A stretch of 47,299 nt of DNA, from contig NZ_KK037166.1 in the NCBI RefSeq assembly GCF_000568255.1, positions 8,578,973-8,626,271 of the forward strand, in the 5' to 3' direction. Under the pieces are notes generated by a model. That model was not told where the DNA came from. It saw nothing but the letters and a program-made list of their open reading frames with translations, and did no database searches. Below, in pieces: positions 39,886 to 47,299 of this stretch (positions are counted from its first letter, which is position 1; every line of letters begins with the position of its first letter). This stretch comes from Kutzneria sp. 744. Lineage in GTDB: Bacteria > Actinomycetota > Actinomycetes > Mycobacteriales > Pseudonocardiaceae. A program made the translations under genes and the position numbers.

Positions 39886-41307
39886 GTGGCCGAGTTGCAC
39901 GAGCTGTCGGCGCTGGAGCAGGCGGCCGCGGTCCGCTCACGGACGGTGAGCCCGGTCGAGCTGGTCGACCACCACCTGGACCGGATCTCACGCCTGGACG
40001 GCCTCCTGCACGCGTTCGTGACGCTCACCCCCGAACTGGCCCGTGAGCAGGCCAAGGAGGCCGAGCAGGCGGTCATGGGCACGCCGGCCGAGGAGTTGCC
40101 GCCGCTGCACGGCGTGCCGACGGCGATCAAGGACCTGTCGATCACCCGGGACGCCCCGACCGCGTTCGGCTCGGGGGCGCTGGTGGGCTTCCGGTCGCCG
40201 CTGGACGCCGACGTCGTCACGGCGCTGCGGCGGGCCGGCCTGATCAGCCTGGGCAAGACCGCGACCCCGGAGTTCGGGCTGACCGCCCACTCGGCGACCG
40301 ATCTCGGCGCCGAGCCGCGGACGCCGTGGAACCTCGGGTACTCGGCCGGTGGCTCCAGCGGCGGGGCCGGCTCGGCCGTGGCCGGCGGGCTGGTGCCGAT
40401 CGCGCAGGGCAGCGACGCCGGCGGTTCGATCCGCATCCCGGCCAGCGTGTGCGGGCTGGTCGGGATGAAGCCGTCGTGGGGCCGGGAGTCGTCCGGGCCG
40501 ACGCCGCCGGACCCCGCGCAGCTGGCCGTACGGGGCGTGCTGACCCGGACCGTGCGGGACACCGCCGCCGGCCTGGATGCCCTCGTTGCGTACAAATCGG
40601 GCGGGCTGGCGCCGCTGCCCCGGCCCGCCGGGTCGTACCTGGCGGAGGCCGACCGCGACCCCGGGCGGCTGCGGATCGGCCGGTTCACCGCCGCGCCCAA
40701 CGGTGCCGCCGTGGATCCGGAGTGCGTGCGGGCCGTCGACGTGGCCACGGAGCTGCTGGTCGCCGCCGGGCATGTGGTCGAGGAGATCGAGACGCCCTCC
40801 GGGCCCGCGCTCACGGAGCTGTTCGTGAAGGTGTGGGCCCTCAAGGCCGCCGGGGCTCCCGTGCCGGCGGGCAAGGAGTCCCTGCTCCGGCCCGTGACGC
40901 GGATGTTGCGGGAGCGCGGGGCCGGGATTTCCGGCGTGGAGGCGTTCGCGCTGCTCGCGGCGATGCAGGGGCAGGCGCGGGCGGTCATCGACCGGACCGC
41001 CGGGTACGACCTGGTGCTGTGTCCGACGCTGGCCCTGCCGCCACGGCCGGAGGGGTGGTTCACGGAGTCGGGGGATCCGGCCGAGGAGTTCGAGCGGACC
41101 ATGCAGTTCGTGGCCTTCACGCCGTTGCAGAACGTGACCGGCCAGCCGGCGATGTCGTTGCCGGCGCACTGGACGCCGGAGGGCCTGCCGGTGGGGGTTC
41201 AGCTGGTGGGCCGGGTGGGGGATGAGGCGACGCTGATCTCGGTGGCGGCCCAGGTCGAGGCCGGCAGCGGCTGGGCCGCCCGGAGGGCCGACCTGCCAGA
41301 GCACTGA
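39886..41307 (+). CDS. Amidase-signature hydrolase
   Basis: This 473-residue amidase has the Ser-cisSer-Lys triad: Lys in GVPTAIKDLS, the cis-Ser in YSAGGSSGGAGSAVAGG and the nucleophile Ser in GSDAGGSIRIPAS. It is probably cytoplasmic. Members hydrolyse many amides, and the sequence alone does not identify the substrate; GatA is unlikely because no gatC/gatB genes are adjacent and the chain is divergent. GTG 39886 follows GGGGGA. The TGA lies at the start of repeat copy B. Confidence 0.88.
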   Translation: MAELHELSALEQAAAVRSRTVSPVELVDHHLDRISRLDGLLHAFVTLTPELAREQAKEAEQAVMGTPAEELPPLHGVPTAIKDLSITRDAPTAFGSGALVGFRSPLDADVVTALRRAGLISLGKTATPEFGLTAHSATDLGAEPRTPWNLGYSAGGSSGGAGSAVAGGLVPIAQGSDAGGSIRIPASVCGLVGMKPSWGRESSGPTPPDPAQLAVRGVLTRTVRDTAAGLDALVAYKSGGLAPLPRPAGSYLAEADRDPGRLRIGRFTAAPNGAAVDPECVRAVDVATELLVAAGHVVEEIETPSGPALTELFVKVWALKAAGAPVPAGKESLLRPVTRMLRERGAGISGVEAFALLAAMQGQARAVIDRTAGYDLVLCPTLALPPRPEGWFTESGDPAEEFERTMQFVAFTPLQNVTGQPAMSLPAHWTPEGLPVGVQLVGRVGDEATLISVAAQVEAGSGWAARRADLPEH

Positions 41308-41358
41308 ACCCCCGCGAGTCACGCTCTCGGGCACACCGAAATACGGTTTCAGGCACAC
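41307..41358 (+). repeat. Stop-codon-associated repeat, copy B
   Basis: It starts with the last base of the amidase TGA: ACCCCCGCGAGTCACGCTC, then GGGCACACCGAAATACGG. It is nearly identical to copy A, 10 kb away, over about 44 bp. It opens a 400-bp gene-free stretch containing partial copies. Confidence 0.8.
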
Positions 41359-41704
41359 CACCCCGAGTCCAGCTCTGGGACAGGGCATGTGTTGAGTTGA
41401 TGGCTGTCTTAGCGCGGGACTCGCCGGTGGGTGGTGAGCCCCCGCGAGTCACGTTCTCGGGCGCCGGGGCGAGTTCCGCCCTCGGGCATTTTCCAGCGTG
41501 GTTGCGTCGGGTGGGTGGGCCCGAGGACGGGACTCGCCCGCCCGAGTGCGTGACTCGCGTTGCTGGGGGCGCGCATTGCGTTGCCGGCGGCCCTAGCCCC
41601 CGCCTAACGGGTGGTGACGGTGCGGGCTTCGGGGCGGCGGGGCCAGGGGCGGCCGGCCGGGGGGCGCTGGGAGGTGGGGCGGTTGGGGGTGCGCATGAGG
41701 GGGC
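41359..41704. repeat. Gene-free region with partial repeat copies D and E
   Basis: TGAGCCCCCGCGAGTCACG at 41435-41453 (copy D, plus) and the inverse of CGCGAGTCACGCACTCGGG at 41541-41559 (copy E) are partial copies of the stop-codon repeat. A weaker match (AGCGCGGGACTCGCC) lies at 41411-41425. Copy D keeps a TGA at its left end although no gene stops there. I see no credible coding frame; the rest is G-rich low-complexity DNA. Confidence 0.6.
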
Positions 41705-42355
41705 TCAACTTCGGGCGTAGGAGGACGTGTCCCAGGCCTCGGTGAGGGCCTGGGTGAACAGCTCGGTGGGCTGGGCGCCGGAGACGCCGTAACGCATGTC
41801 GAGCACGAAGAACGGCACGCCGTTGGCGCCGAGGCGCGAGGCGGTGGCGGCGTCCTCCTCGACCTCGGCGGCGTAGCGGTCGGAGGACAGGACGGCCTCG
41901 ACCTCGGCGGGGTCCAAGCCGACCTCGACGGCCAGAGCGGCCAGCGACGAGGGGGAGAAGACGGAGCGGCGGTCGGTGAAGTGGGCCCGGAACAGGCGCT
42001 CGACCATGGCGTCCTGGAGACCCGCGGAAGCGGCCAGGTGCACGAGGCGATGGGCGTCGGCGGTGTTGCCGATGTGCAGACCGTCCATGTGGTACTCGAG
42101 ACCCTCGCCGGCGGCGGTGGCCTCCATCTTGGACTCCATGGCGGCGGCCTCGGCGACGTCCATGCCGTACTTGCGGGAGAGCATCTCGGTGGACAGCTCG
42201 GTCCGGCCGGCGGGGTAGGTCGGGTCGAGCTGGAAGGAGTGGTGCACGACCTCGACCTGGTCCCGGTGCTCGAAGCCGGCCAGGGCCTGCTCGAACCGAC
42301 GCCGCCCGATGTAGCACCACGGGCAGATGATGTCGGACCAGACGTCGACGCGCAC
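41705..42355 (-). CDS. DsbA-family (FrnE-like) thiol oxidoreductase
   Basis: This is a 216-residue thioredoxin-fold protein with an inserted helical domain. The active-site CPWC is in DVWSDIICPWCYIG near the N-terminus, and the cis-Pro loop is GANGVPFFVLDMRYGVSGAQ near residue 180. There is no signal peptide, so it is cytoplasmic, like FrnE/2-hydroxychromene-carboxylate-isomerase-like proteins. Two adjacent GTG codons could start it; 42355 has AGGAG at better spacing than 42358. It may act in redox repair or polyketide-linked chemistry; the role is not determined. Confidence 0.88.
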   Translation of the reverse strand: MRVDVWSDIICPWCYIGRRRFEQALAGFEHRDQVEVVHHSFQLDPTYPAGRTELSTEMLSRKYGMDVAEAAAMESKMEATAAGEGLEYHMDGLHIGNTADAHRLVHLAASAGLQDAMVERLFRAHFTDRRSVFSPSSLAALAVEVGLDPAEVEAVLSSDRYAAEVEEDAATASRLGANGVPFFVLDMRYGVSGAQPTELFTQALTEAWDTSSYARS

Positions 42356-42391
42356 CACAACTCCTCTAGCTCACGAAACAGCGGGAAACTC

Positions 42392-42998
42392 CTACCCAGT
42401 GCGACGCAATCCGAGGGCGTTTTGTTCCAGGGCGGCCAGCTCGCCGATCACCCGGCGGCGGCCCTTGCGCCAGTCACCGGCCGGATCGTCGCTGACACGG
42501 GCCAGTGAGCGCAGCGGCAGGCGGGTCAGGGCTCGCAGGGCGAGGAGGTCCTCGCCACCGGCGAGGCGTTCGAGACTGCGGGCCGCGCCGGCGGAGCGGG
42601 CGTACCGGATGCGCAGCGGTAGCCAGATCAGCAGGGCGAACAGCACGGGGGCCAGCACGAGCGCGACGGGAACCCAGAAGGCGAGGCTCTCGGCGGTGTT
42701 GATCTCCCCGTTGCCGGCGTCGACTAGTGTCGAGCCGGCATTGGTGCCGGCACCCAGCGCGTCGGCCAGCTGACCGCCGACCAGGGGAACCTTGCCGGCG
42801 CTGGCCGCGGCGTCGCGGAACGTGTCCCGCAGCCCGCTGCCGGCGTTGACGAGCCCGTCACCCGGGCCCCGTAATCGCCGGACCGGTGTCGTGAACCTGG
42901 AACCCGAGCCAGATCCAGCCGCCGATCCACGCGAGCGCGACGACATCGGCGAGCACCTGACGCAGGAACCGGCCCGGCCGATCCGCGTACCACTTCAC
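42392..42998 (-). pseudogene. Membrane protein gene with an apparent frameshift
   Basis: GTG 42998, behind GGGAGGAAAG, begins VKWYADRPGRFLRQVLADVV and a helix WIGGWIWLGFQVHDT typical of a small actinobacterial membrane-protein family. About 38 codons on, the frame hits a TGA soon after HDT, while the overlapping frame continues as RRLRGPGDGLVNAGSGL, a second helix (WVPVALVLAPVLFALLIWLPLRIR) and a basic soluble tail to 42392. One indel near 42,880-42,895 would restore a protein of about 200 residues. Sequencing error or recent mutation cannot be told apart. Function unknown. Confidence 0.65.
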
Positions 42999-43025
42999 CT
43001 TTCCTCCCGACAACATCGAGCAACA

Positions 43026-44285
43026 TCAACTTGTGGGTGCGACGGAAGTCTGTTCCTCGGCCGTGGTGCTCGTGTTCTCGGGTGTGGTCGTGGTGGTCAC
43101 GGGAGCGGGCGTGGTGGTCGTGGTCGTCGGCGCGGTGGAGGTGGTCTCGCTGGTCGTGGCAGGAGTCGTGGAGGTGGTGGTCGACCGCGTCGACCGAGTC
43201 GTGGCGCGCACGGGCGCGACCTGTTCCGGCGCATGGGAAGTCGTCGTCACCGACGGGGGAGCGGCCGGGGACTGGCTGTGCTGGGCCGGCGGCGGCCCGG
43301 TGTGCAGCAGGAAGAACATCACGCCGGCCACGGCCGCCAGGCCGAAAGCGCCGACGGCCATCGGGGCCCGCCGCCGGTGATGCGCGGCGGACGGCGCAGC
43401 GGACGGGATCGGCACGGAAGAAGGCTGCATCGGCACGGTCGTCTGCACGAGCGGTGATCCACTCAGCGCCATGAAGATCTCGTCGGAAGAGGGCCGCCCG
43501 GCGGGATCCTTGTCCAGCAGCCGGGTCAGCAGCGGCGCCAGCCACCCGGCCTGCGTCGGCGCCGGCACCGGATCGGTCAGCACGGACGTCATGGTGGGCA
43601 AGGGATCGCCCCGGTCGAACGGCACGATTCCTTCTACTGCAGCGTAGAGCGTCACGCCGAGCGACCAGAAGTCCGACTCCGGCCCGTATGCCAGCCCCCG
43701 CAGCCGCTCGGGCGCCATGTAGGCGGGCGCGCCGACCAGGGTGCCGATGCCGGTCAGGGTGCTGTCGCCCTCGGCGCTGGCGATGCCGAAGTCGGCCAGG
43801 TAGGCGTGCCCGGCGGCGTCGAGCAACACGTTGCCGGGCTTGACGTCCCGGTGCAGCACCCCGCTGTCGTGGGCGGCCCGCAACGCCGACAACAGCTCAA
43901 GGCCGATCTCGGCGGCGCGATCCGGCGAGAGCGGCCCGTCCAGCGTGATGACGTCGGCCAGGGTCCGCGAGTCCACGTGCTGCATGACGATCCACTGCCG
44001 GTCGTCGTGCTCGACGACGTCGTAGACCATCACCACGTGCGGGTGGACGATGCGGGCGGCGGCGCGGGCCTCCCGCAGCACCCGCTCGCCCTGACCGGTG
44101 ACCTCCTTGACCGCCACGTCCCGCCCGAGCAGCAGGTCCCGCGCCAGCCAGACGGTGCCCATTCCGCCCGCGCCCAGCGTCCTGACCAGGTCGTATCTAC
44201 CGGCCACTGGCGGCGAGGGCGTAGCTTCGCTAGGACTCACCCTGACCAGGTACCCGCGTTCACCGAGGGGCAATCGGGCCGTCAT
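43026..44285 (-). CDS. Membrane Ser/Thr protein kinase with Thr-rich tail
   Basis: This 419-residue kinase has domain residues about 28-285: GAGGMGTVW, AVKE, HRDVKPGN, DFG and MAPE. The activation loop EGDSTLTGIG parallels the kinase at 37816. One transmembrane helix lies at about 311-330, followed by an outside tail of almost pure Thr/Ser/Pro/Ala (STTTSTTPATT, TTTTTTPAPV) without a folded sensor, likely O-glycosylated or cell-wall spanning. ATG 44285 lacks a strong ribosome site. It is divergent from xylA with a 61-bp gap. Confidence 0.92.
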   Translation of the reverse strand: MTARLPLGERGYLVRVSPSEATPSPPVAGRYDLVRTLGAGGMGTVWLARDLLLGRDVAVKEVTGQGERVLREARAAARIVHPHVVMVYDVVEHDDRQWIVMQHVDSRTLADVITLDGPLSPDRAAEIGLELLSALRAAHDSGVLHRDVKPGNVLLDAAGHAYLADFGIASAEGDSTLTGIGTLVGAPAYMAPERLRGLAYGPESDFWSLGVTLYAAVEGIVPFDRGDPLPTMTSVLTDPVPAPTQAGWLAPLLTRLLDKDPAGRPSSDEIFMALSGSPLVQTTVPMQPSSVPIPSAAPSAAHHRRRAPMAVGAFGLAAVAGVMFFLLHTGPPPAQHSQSPAAPPSVTTTSHAPEQVAPVRATTRSTRSTTTSTTPATTSETTSTAPTTTTTTPAPVTTTTTPENTSTTAEEQTSVAPTS

Positions 44286-44310
44286 TGACTGCCTGTGCGG
44301 CCGATGCTTA

Positions 44311-44323
44311 AGTTCGGCGAACT
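44311..44323. promoter_or_regulatory. Candidate xylA operator
   Basis: AGTTCG-G-CGAACT is a perfect 6+1+6 palindrome in the AT-rich stretch between the kinase and xylA, flanked by CTTA and TAACTAAG. Its position 23 nt before the xylA GTG suits a ROK-type XylR repressor, whose gene is not in the window. Confidence 0.55.
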
Positions 44324-44346
44324 AACTAAGCCAGATGGAGGTCGAC

Positions 44347-45513
44347 GTGGCCGCGGACCCGACACCGGCGGACAGATTCAGCTTCGGTCTGTGGACGGTC
44401 GGCTGGCGCGCGAACGACCCGTTCGGCGAGCCGACGCGGCCGGCGCTGGATCCCGTCGAGTCGGTGCACCGGCTGGCCGAGTTGGGCGCGTGGGGTGTTT
44501 CCTTCCACGACGACGACCTGATTCCGTTCGGCGCCGACGACGCCGTGCGCGAGGAGCGGGTGAAGCGATTCCGCAAGGCGGTCGACGAGGCCGGCATGAC
44601 CGTGCCGATGGCGACCACGAACCTGTTCACCCATCCCGTGTTCAAGGACGGCGGCTTCACGAGCAACGACCGCTCGGTTCGGCGTTTCGCGCTGCGCAAG
44701 GTGTTGCGCAACGTGGATCTGGCGGCGGAGCTCGGCGCGAGCACCTATGTGTTGTGGGGCGGGCGTGAAGGCTCGGAGACCGACGCCGCCAAGGACGTCC
44801 GCGCGGCGCTGGACCGCTACCGCGAGGCGATGAACGTGCTCACGCAGTACGTCGTCGACCAGGGCTACAACCTCAGGTTCGCCATCGAGCCCAAGCCGAA
44901 CGAGCCGCGCGGCGACATTCTGTTGCCGACCATCGGCCACGCCCTGGGTTTCATCTCCACCCTCGATCGCGAGGAACTGGTCGGCGTGAACCCCGAGGTC
45001 GGCCACGAGCAGATGGCCGGGCTCAACTTCGTGCACGGCATCTCGCAGGCCCTGTGGCAGGACAAGCTGTTCCACATCGACCTCAATGGCCAGAAGGGCC
45101 CGCGGTTCGACCAGGACCTGATCTTCGGCCACGGCGACCTGCTGTCGGCGTTCTTCCTGGTGGACCTGTTGGAGCAGGCCGGATACGCCGGCCCACGGCA
45201 CTTCGACTACAAGCCGCTGCGCACCGAGGACATCGACGGCGTGTGGGCCAGCGCGGCCGCCAACATGCGGACCTATCTGCTGCTCAAGGAACGTGCGGCG
45301 GCCTTCCGGGCGGATCCCGAGGTGGGGGAGGCGCTGCGCGCGGCCAAGGTCGACGAGATCCTGCTGCCGACGCTGTCCCGCCGCGAGTCGGTGGCCGACT
45401 TCCGGGCCGCCGAGGCGAACTTCGATCCGGACGCGGTAGGGGCCAGGGGGTACGGGTTCGTGCGGCTCTCACAGCTCGCGCTGGAGCATCTGGTCGGCGC
45501 ACGGAGCACATGA
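44347..45513 (+). CDS. xylA: Xylose isomerase
   Basis: This 388-residue enzyme, the length of Streptomyces xylose isomerase, converts D-xylose to D-xylulose (and glucose to fructose) in the cytoplasm. Motifs: FGLWTVGW, the His-Asp of [20 protein letters not shown], the metal-binding [32 protein letters not shown] and [15 protein letters not shown] 44347 is preferred over ATG 44335 because GGAGG stands 5 nt before it and the length then matches the family. xylB and xylR are not adjacent. The TGA overlaps an ATG of a doubtful 109-codon frame. Confidence 0.96.
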   Translation: MAADPTPADRFSFGLWTVGWRANDPFGEPTRPALDPVESVHRLAELGAWGVSFHDDDLIPFGADDAVREERVKRFRKAVDEAGMTVPMATTNLFTHPVFKDGGFTSNDRSVRRFALRKVLRNVDLAAELGASTYVLWGGREGSETDAAKDVRAALDRYREAMNVLTQYVVDQGYNLRFAIEPKPNEPRGDILLPTIGHALGFISTLDREELVGVNPEVGHEQMAGLNFVHGISQALWQDKLFHIDLNGQKGPRFDQDLIFGHGDLLSAFFLVDLLEQAGYAGPRHFDYKPLRTEDIDGVWASAAANMRTYLLLKERAAAFRADPEVGEALRAAKVDEILLPTLSRRESVADFRAAEANFDPDAVGARGYGFVRLSQLALEHLVGARST

Positions 45514-45981
45514 CCGGGCATACCGCCGACAACTACCGACTTTTCCCATCGAATCCCCAGCTTCCGCTCCGTCAAGATCAATCCTGCGATTTTTTCACCG
45601 AGCAGGCATTCCGGAGCGGTGGGTATTGGCAAAAGGTGACACCCGTTTACTTCACGCAATTGGCCGGTGGAGCGCGACAACGCGGACGAGCGATGCTCAA
45701 GGGCCCGGGCACTGGGCCGTCCGCCGGTCCGGCCGATCACCCGACCACACCGAACCGTGCTCCGAAGGGGGACGGTTGCTCAACAAAACTTCACCGGCCG
45801 GCAATCATCGTGTTTACATCATCGACGGTGGTGTAGGAACCCCTGGGCCACTCACCCTAGGTGTCATCGGGGGATGCCGCGTGGTCACGCCTGATCAAGG
45901 TCAGATCGTCGGCATTTTCGGGACCGTTAGGGCAGGGCTTCGGTATCCTTCACCGCCGGATGGCAGCTGTCCTGATAAGCA
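45514..45981. other. Gene-poor, AT-richer upstream region of the LAL regulator
   Basis: No gene is accepted here. The GC content falls and T-runs appear (GATTTTTTC near 45590). CCGCTCCG (45564-45571) and CGGAGCGG (45612-45619) are exact inverses 40 nt apart and may form a terminator-like structure after xylA. The segment with CCCTAGGTGTCATCGGGGG near 45860 and TATCCT near 45945 may hold the promoter of the next gene. The long leader is typical of pathway-specific regulators. Confidence 0.4.
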
Positions 45982-47299
45982 GTGGGTCGTCGCAGCCAGA
46001 CGCGAGAGGGAAGGCGGTCTGCCCTGAACCCGGATCGGAGGCTCGTCTCCGCCGGCGCGGCACCGGATTCGTCCATACAGGACAAAAACGGCGCACCCGC
46101 GATCGGTCGGGTCCTGCTGGGCAGGGCCGACGAGCTGGCACAGCTGGAAGCCAAGGCCGAGCTCGCCGTCGCCGGGCGCGGCCAGGCCGTGATCATGCGC
46201 GGGCCGTCGGGCATCGGCAAGACGCAGCTGCTGCGCACGGCCGAGCAGCGCTTCGCGGCCCGCGGCATGCGGGTGTTGCGAGCGGAATGCGCCGAGGTGA
46301 GCAGCGGTTCCGGTTACGCGGGCGTGCGGGCGCTGTTCGCCGGCATCGATCAGGACATGGTGACGGGCGCGGCCCGCTGGGCCCGCTCGGCGCTGACCCC
46401 GGCCGGCGACGCAGATGTGCCCAGCGGCGGATATGCCGTGCTGCACGGTCTTTACTGGCTCGTGGTCGGCCTGTCGAGCGAGCAGCCGCTGGCGCTGATC
46501 GTCGACGACGGCCACTGGTGCGACAACTCCACCTTGCGCTGGCTGGACTTCCTGCTGCGCCGCGCCGACAACCTGCGGCTGCTGGTGGTCGTCGCGCAGC
46601 GCACCGGCGTCGACGACGGCGAGCTGCTCAACCAGCTGGCCACGCACGAGTGCTGCACCGCCGTCGAGGTTCGCCCGCTGGGCACCGACGACGTCGTCGA
46701 CCTCATCGCCGCCGGCCTGGACGAGGTGCCGGCGCCCGCGTTCGCCGCGCGCTGCAACGACGTCAGCGGTGGAAACCCTTTGCTGTTGTACCGGCTGCTG
46801 GGTGAGCTGCGGCGCAACGGCGTGCAGCCGGACGCGCAGAGCGCCGGGCTGGTGCAGGAGATGGGCCAGGACGTGCTGACCGCCTCCGTGGTGTCCGCGC
46901 TGGGCAACCAGCCCGACTACGTCACCGAGGTCGCCCGCGCCGCCGCGCTCGTCGGCACCGCGCAGCCGCATCTGATCGCGGCGCTGTGCCGGGTGCCGGT
47001 CCGCTCCGTGATCACCGCGCTGCACCTGCTGGTCCGCTGCGACGTGCTCGACGAGGAGCGCAAGGCCTTCGTCCACGATCAGGTGCGAACCACCATCCTG
47101 GGCGGCATCTCCGAGGAGGAGCTGCACGCCACCCGGGCCCGGGCCGCGCGCCTGCTGAGCGACGAGGGCGAGCCGGCCGAGGTCGTCGCCGGCCACCTGC
47201 TGCTCACGCCGGTGGACGAGCCGTGGATGCCGTCGGTCCTGCGCGACGCCGCCACGCGCGCCAACCGGCGCGGCTCCGCCGAAGCGGCCATCGGCTACT
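45982..47299 (+). CDS. LuxR-type large ATP-binding (LAL) regulator, partial (C-terminus beyond window)
   Basis: An open frame runs to the right edge (about 439 codons). After a variable N-terminus comes LLGRADELAQLEA, Walker A GPSGIGKTQLL, Walker B ALIVDDGHWCD and further AAA/STAND segments (FLLRRADNLRLLVVVAQR, SGGNPLLLYRLLGEL). This is the N-terminal half of LAL regulators (about 900 residues) whose LuxR HTH lies at the far end, outside the window. The start is uncertain: GTG 45982 is the first possible codon after in-frame stops at 45973 and 45976, but no ribosome site precedes it. LALs often activate secondary-metabolite clusters, so the sequence to the right should be examined. Confidence 0.85.
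   Translation, partial: MGRRSQTREGRRSALNPDRRLVSAGAAPDSSIQDKNGAPAIGRVLLGRADELAQLEAKAELAVAGRGQAVIMRGPSGIGKTQLLRTAEQRFAARGMRVLRAECAEVSSGSGYAGVRALFAGIDQDMVTGAARWARSALTPAGDADVPSGGYAVLHGLYWLVVGLSSEQPLALIVDDGHWCDNSTLRWLDFLLRRADNLRLLVVVAQRTGVDDGELLNQLATHECCTAVEVRPLGTDDVVDLIAAGLDEVPAPAFAARCNDVSGGNPLLLYRLLGELRRNGVQPDAQSAGLVQEMGQDVLTASVVSALGNQPDYVTEVARAAALVGTAQPHLIAALCRVPVRSVITALHLLVRCDVLDEERKAFVHDQVRTTILGGISEEELHATRARAARLLSDEGEPAEVVAGHLLLTPVDEPWMPSVLRDAATRANRRGSAEAAIGY

Noticed and set aside
45510-45836. 109-codon frame overlapping the xylA stop (ATGA)
   Set aside because: There is no ribosome site of its own beyond coupling, no domain, unusual composition, and it runs through inverted repeats; more likely non-coding leader sequence.
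1-47299. CRISPR arrays, tRNA or rRNA genes, insertion sequences and prophage genes
   Set aside because: I looked on both strands for regularly spaced repeats, cloverleaf sequences, transposase motifs and integrase genes and found none; the repeats present are short and irregularly spaced.

Overview
High-GC DNA with frequent GTG/TTG starts, ATGA/GTGA gene overlaps, Thr-rich membrane Ser/Thr kinases and a 388-residue actinobacterial xylose isomerase points to a filamentous actinomycete. Pseudonocardiales (Kutzneria/Amycolatopsis-like) is my best guess; I cannot name the species.

About 1-3,900 and 7,960-23,400: an oxalate/formate catabolic island. It holds moeA (cut by the left edge), a short OxlT-like transporter, fdhD, a LysR regulator, sucCD, a ThDP enzyme in the oxalyl-CoA decarboxylase position, formyl-CoA:oxalate CoA-transferase (frc), a fused ADP-forming acyl-CoA synthetase, a full-length OxlT-like transporter, a GntR/FCD regulator, a ketopantoate-reductase-like enzyme (candidate oxalyl-CoA reductase) and an NAD-linked molybdenum formate dehydrogenase. 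A 14-bp motif close to ACTGTATGCAATCT lies in five upstream regions of the island and probably defines the GntR regulon. Proposed flow: oxalate is imported, activated to oxalyl-CoA, then either decarboxylated to formyl-CoA, formate and CO2 + NADH, or reduced to glyoxylate. The formate dehydrogenase catalytic polypeptide is split and permuted: its N-terminal Fe-S part is a separate gene downstream of the catalytic part.

About 3,900-7,900 interrupts the island: an ImmA/IrrE-like metallopeptidase, a MAB_1171c-type membrane protein, a phytoene/squalene-synthase-like enzyme, a convergent XRE regulator, and a MerR regulator with a classical operator.

About 23,500-31,230: three minus-strand genes for secreted and membrane proteins with His/Met-rich features; a histidine kinase gene with damaged sequence and its response regulator; a DUF6886-type protein; a GlxA-like AraC regulator; and a shortened SDR-like gene divergent from an HxlR regulator.

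About 31,230-47,299: carbohydrate and general functions (beta-helix exoenzyme, SGNH hydrolase, GH92 remnant, orphan sugar-binding lipoprotein, two Ser/Thr kinases, glutathione peroxidase, amidase, DsbA/FrnE-like protein, frameshifted membrane protein, xylA), ending in the first part of a LuxR-type large ATP-binding (LAL) regulator cut by the right edge. A family of short repeats sits directly on stop codons in this part.
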